Under the pieces are notes generated by a model. That model was not told the DNA's origin. It made no database searches and was given only the letters and a program-made list of their open reading frames with translations. A stretch of DNA of 14,902 bases from DASSWB01 sp035705495 (GTDB taxonomy: Bacteria > Bacteroidota > Bacteroidia > Flavobacteriales > Flavobacteriaceae). Below, one piece after another: positions 13,106-14,902 of the stretch. The stretch is taken from assembly GCA_035705495.1 (NCBI GenBank), contig DASSWB010000060.1, positions 1-14,902 on the forward strand. The letters run 5' to 3'. The position numbers were made by a program, and so were the translations under genes. Within the stretch, counting starts at the first letter, position 1. Each line of letters starts with the position of its first letter.

Positions 13106-14902
13106 TTAATGTGCCTCCAACCAGTTTTCACCAACACCCAAATCAACATCTAACGGAACTTCCAATTTAAAAGCATTTTCCATTTCTGCTTTTATAAGTG
13201 TTTTTATTTCTTCCAATTCAGGTTTATAAACATCAAAAACGAGCTCATCGTGAACTTGTAAAAGCATTTTGGTTTTATAATTCCCCGCTTCCAATTTTTC
13301 GTAGATGTTGATCATCGCCAACTTGATAATATCCGCAGCGCTTCCCTGAATTGGGGCGTTCACGGCATTTCTTTCAGCCGCTCCTCTAACAATCGCATTC
13401 TGGGAATTAATATCGCGCAAATATCGTCGCCTGCCCAAAACGGTTTGTACATATCCGTTTTCACGTGCAAAATCGACTTGTTCACTAATGTAATTTCGTA
13501 GCTTCGGATAGGTTTTATAGTAGGTTTCAATCAAATCTTTGCTCTCGCTCCGACTTAAATTGGTCTGGTTGCTTAAGCCAAATGCTGAAACGCCATACAC
13601 AATTCCAAAATTCACGGTTTTTGCATTGCTTCTTTGTTCGCGGGTGACTTCCTCTAGTGGAACATTAAAAACATTCGCCGCTGTGGAAGCGTGGATATCT
13701 TGACCTTCCTGAAAGGCTTTCATCATGTTGGTTTCCTGGCTCAAAGCTGCGATAATCCGCAGTTCGATTTGAGAATAATCCGCCGCCAACAAAATATACT
13801 CTTCATTTCTTGGGATGAAAGCTTTTCTAACTTGCCTTCCGCGCTCTGTCCTGATTGGGATATTTTGCAAATTCGGGTTGTTTGAACTCAATCTTCCGGT
13901 TGCGGCAACGGTTTGCACATAATCGGTATGAACCCGCCCCGTTGTTGCTTCAACTTGAAGTGGCAATGCATCAATATAAGTGTTTTTCAATTTTACGAGT
14001 CCGCGGTAATCCAGAACTTGCTGTACAATTGTATGTTCTTGCGCCAGTGCAACCAAAATTTCTTCACCGGTAGAATATTGTCCGGTTTTCGTTTTCTTGG
14101 GTTTTTTGACCAGATTTAATTTTTCGAAGAGAATAATTCCGAGTTGTTTCGGTGAACTGATATTGAATTCTTCTCCAGCGGATTTGTAAATCTCAATTTC
14201 CAGAGCGGCAATATCATTTTCCAAATCTTTCGAAAGCGAAAAAAGGAAATCTTCATCCAAATTAATTCCTTCCAACTCCATTTCTGCAAGCACTTTGACA
14301 AGCGGAATTTCAATTTTATTGAACAAATCCAAAGTTTTTGCTTCGGAAAGTTCAGGCGCAAAATGATGTTTCAACTGAAGCGTGATGTCTGCATTTTCCA
14401 CCGCGTATTCCCTTTGATCTTCCAACGAAATTTCACGGATTTGCTTTGCATTTTTTCCTTTTCCAACCAAATCCGAAAGAAAAACAGGAGAATAATTGAG
14501 ATAGGTTTCGGCAAGCACGTCCATTGAATGCCGCATATCCGGATTGATCAAATAGTGCGCAATCATCGTGTCAAAAAGTTGTCCTTTCAAATCGATGCCA
14601 TATTTTGCCAGTACTTTAATATCGAACTTCAGGTTTTGTCCGATTTTTTCAATTTTTTCATTTTCAAAAAATGGCTTCAGCTGATCTAAAATCTGCGTGC
14701 AATCGGTTTTGTCTTCGGGTAGGGAAATGTAAAAACCTTTGCCGGTTTCCCAAGAAAAAGCAATTCCAATAAGTTCTGCAGTTAGCGGATTACTGCTACT
14801 GGTTTGGGTGTCAAAACACACACTTTCCTGTTTCAATAAATTCTGAAGAAACAATCGCATCGCCATTCCCGGTGCAATACTTTGATATACATGCGGAACA
14901 TC
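13106..14902 (-). CDS. polA: DNA polymerase I, exonuclease and polymerase domains; N-terminus beyond the right edge
   Basis: Pol I fills gaps in repair and replaces Okazaki primers. The frame is open to the window edge, giving 598 codons; family length is about 930-950, so the 5'-nuclease domain and linker are outside. Met at 14866 is internal (the frame continues upstream as IAPGMAMRLF). The 3'-5' exonuclease domain comes first: CFDTQTSSSNP, then GQNLKFDIKVLAKYG and YAVENADITLQL. Relative to E. coli D355, E357, D424 and D501, two ligands are changed (E to Q in DTQT, D to N in YAVEN). The polymerase domain is intact: motif A LAADYSQIELR, motif B RSNAKTVNFGIVYG (with Lys and Phe), motif C QVHDELVFDV. 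The gene ends 7 bp before a repeat array, with no classic terminator. Identification is secure; loss of proofreading is inference. Confidence 0.97.
   Translation of the reverse strand, partial: DVPHVYQSIAPGMAMRLFLQNLLKQESVCFDTQTSSSNPLTAELIGIAFSWETGKGFYISLPEDKTDCTQILDQLKPFFENEKIEKIGQNLKFDIKVLAKYGIDLKGQLFDTMIAHYLINPDMRHSMDVLAETYLNYSPVFLSDLVGKGKNAKQIREISLEDQREYAVENADITLQLKHHFAPELSEAKTLDLFNKIEIPLVKVLAEMELEGINLDEDFLFSLSKDLENDIAALEIEIYKSAGEEFNISSPKQLGIILFEKLNLVKKPKKTKTGQYSTGEEILVALAQEHTIVQQVLDYRGLVKLKNTYIDALPLQVEATTGRVHTDYVQTVAATGRLSSNNPNLQNIPIRTERGRQVRKAFIPRNEEYILLAADYSQIELRIIAALSQETNMMKAFQEGQDIHASTAANVFNVPLEEVTREQRSNAKTVNFGIVYGVSAFGLSNQTNLSRSESKDLIETYYKTYPKLRNYISEQVDFARENGYVQTVLGRRRYLRDINSQNAIVRGAAERNAVNAPIQGSAADIIKLAMINIYEKLEAGNYKTKMLLQVHDELVFDVYKPELEEIKTLIKAEMENAFKLEVPLDVDLGVGENWLEAH

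Overview
The window looks like a chromosomal segment of a Bacteroidota bacterium, most likely family Flavobacteriaceae. The evidence is the low G+C, promoters of the TAnnTTTG type, lipoproteins with an acidic stretch after the lipidated cysteine, a DUF6705-like gene pair, and core proteins (L13, S9, S2, EF-Ts, PolA) that read like flavobacterial versions. Genus is not claimed.

Layout from left to right: asnS (minus, runs off the left edge); a plus-strand block at about 1226-4520 with a surface-type lipoprotein, two diverged tandem DUF6705-like secreted proteins and a small membrane protein; a large RND/MMPL-family transporter (minus); frr and pyrH (minus) with a strong terminator after frr; the translation operon rplM-rpsI-rpsB-tsf (minus), which starts at a textbook Bacteroidota promoter and ends at a terminator after tsf; a repeat-rich spacer; a PAP2-family phosphatase (minus); a decayed DUF3667-like gene not previously delimited as an ORF; three tandem 23-bp repeat units; and the C-terminal two thirds of polA (minus, runs off the right edge).

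Most of the window is conserved housekeeping: making ribosomal proteins and elongation factor Ts, recycling ribosomes (frr), supplying UDP (pyrH), charging tRNA-Asn (asnS) and repairing DNA (polA). These genes are all on the minus strand. The only plus-strand genes are the four at 1253-4520. They are AT-rich, exported or membrane-bound and of unknown function, and look like an accessory cassette placed between asnS and the transporter.

The observations most worth following are: (1) a JAMM-like E...HxH...SxxD pattern in the lipoprotein that heads the cassette; (2) substitution of two of the four metal-binding carboxylates of the PolA proofreading exonuclease (E to Q, D to N); (3) the DUF3667-like pseudogene with two consecutive in-frame stops directly after its zinc ribbon; (4) the 23-bp repeat array against polA and a compound palindrome between PAP2 and rplM. 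I saw no CRISPR array, tRNA, rRNA, transposase or phage gene.
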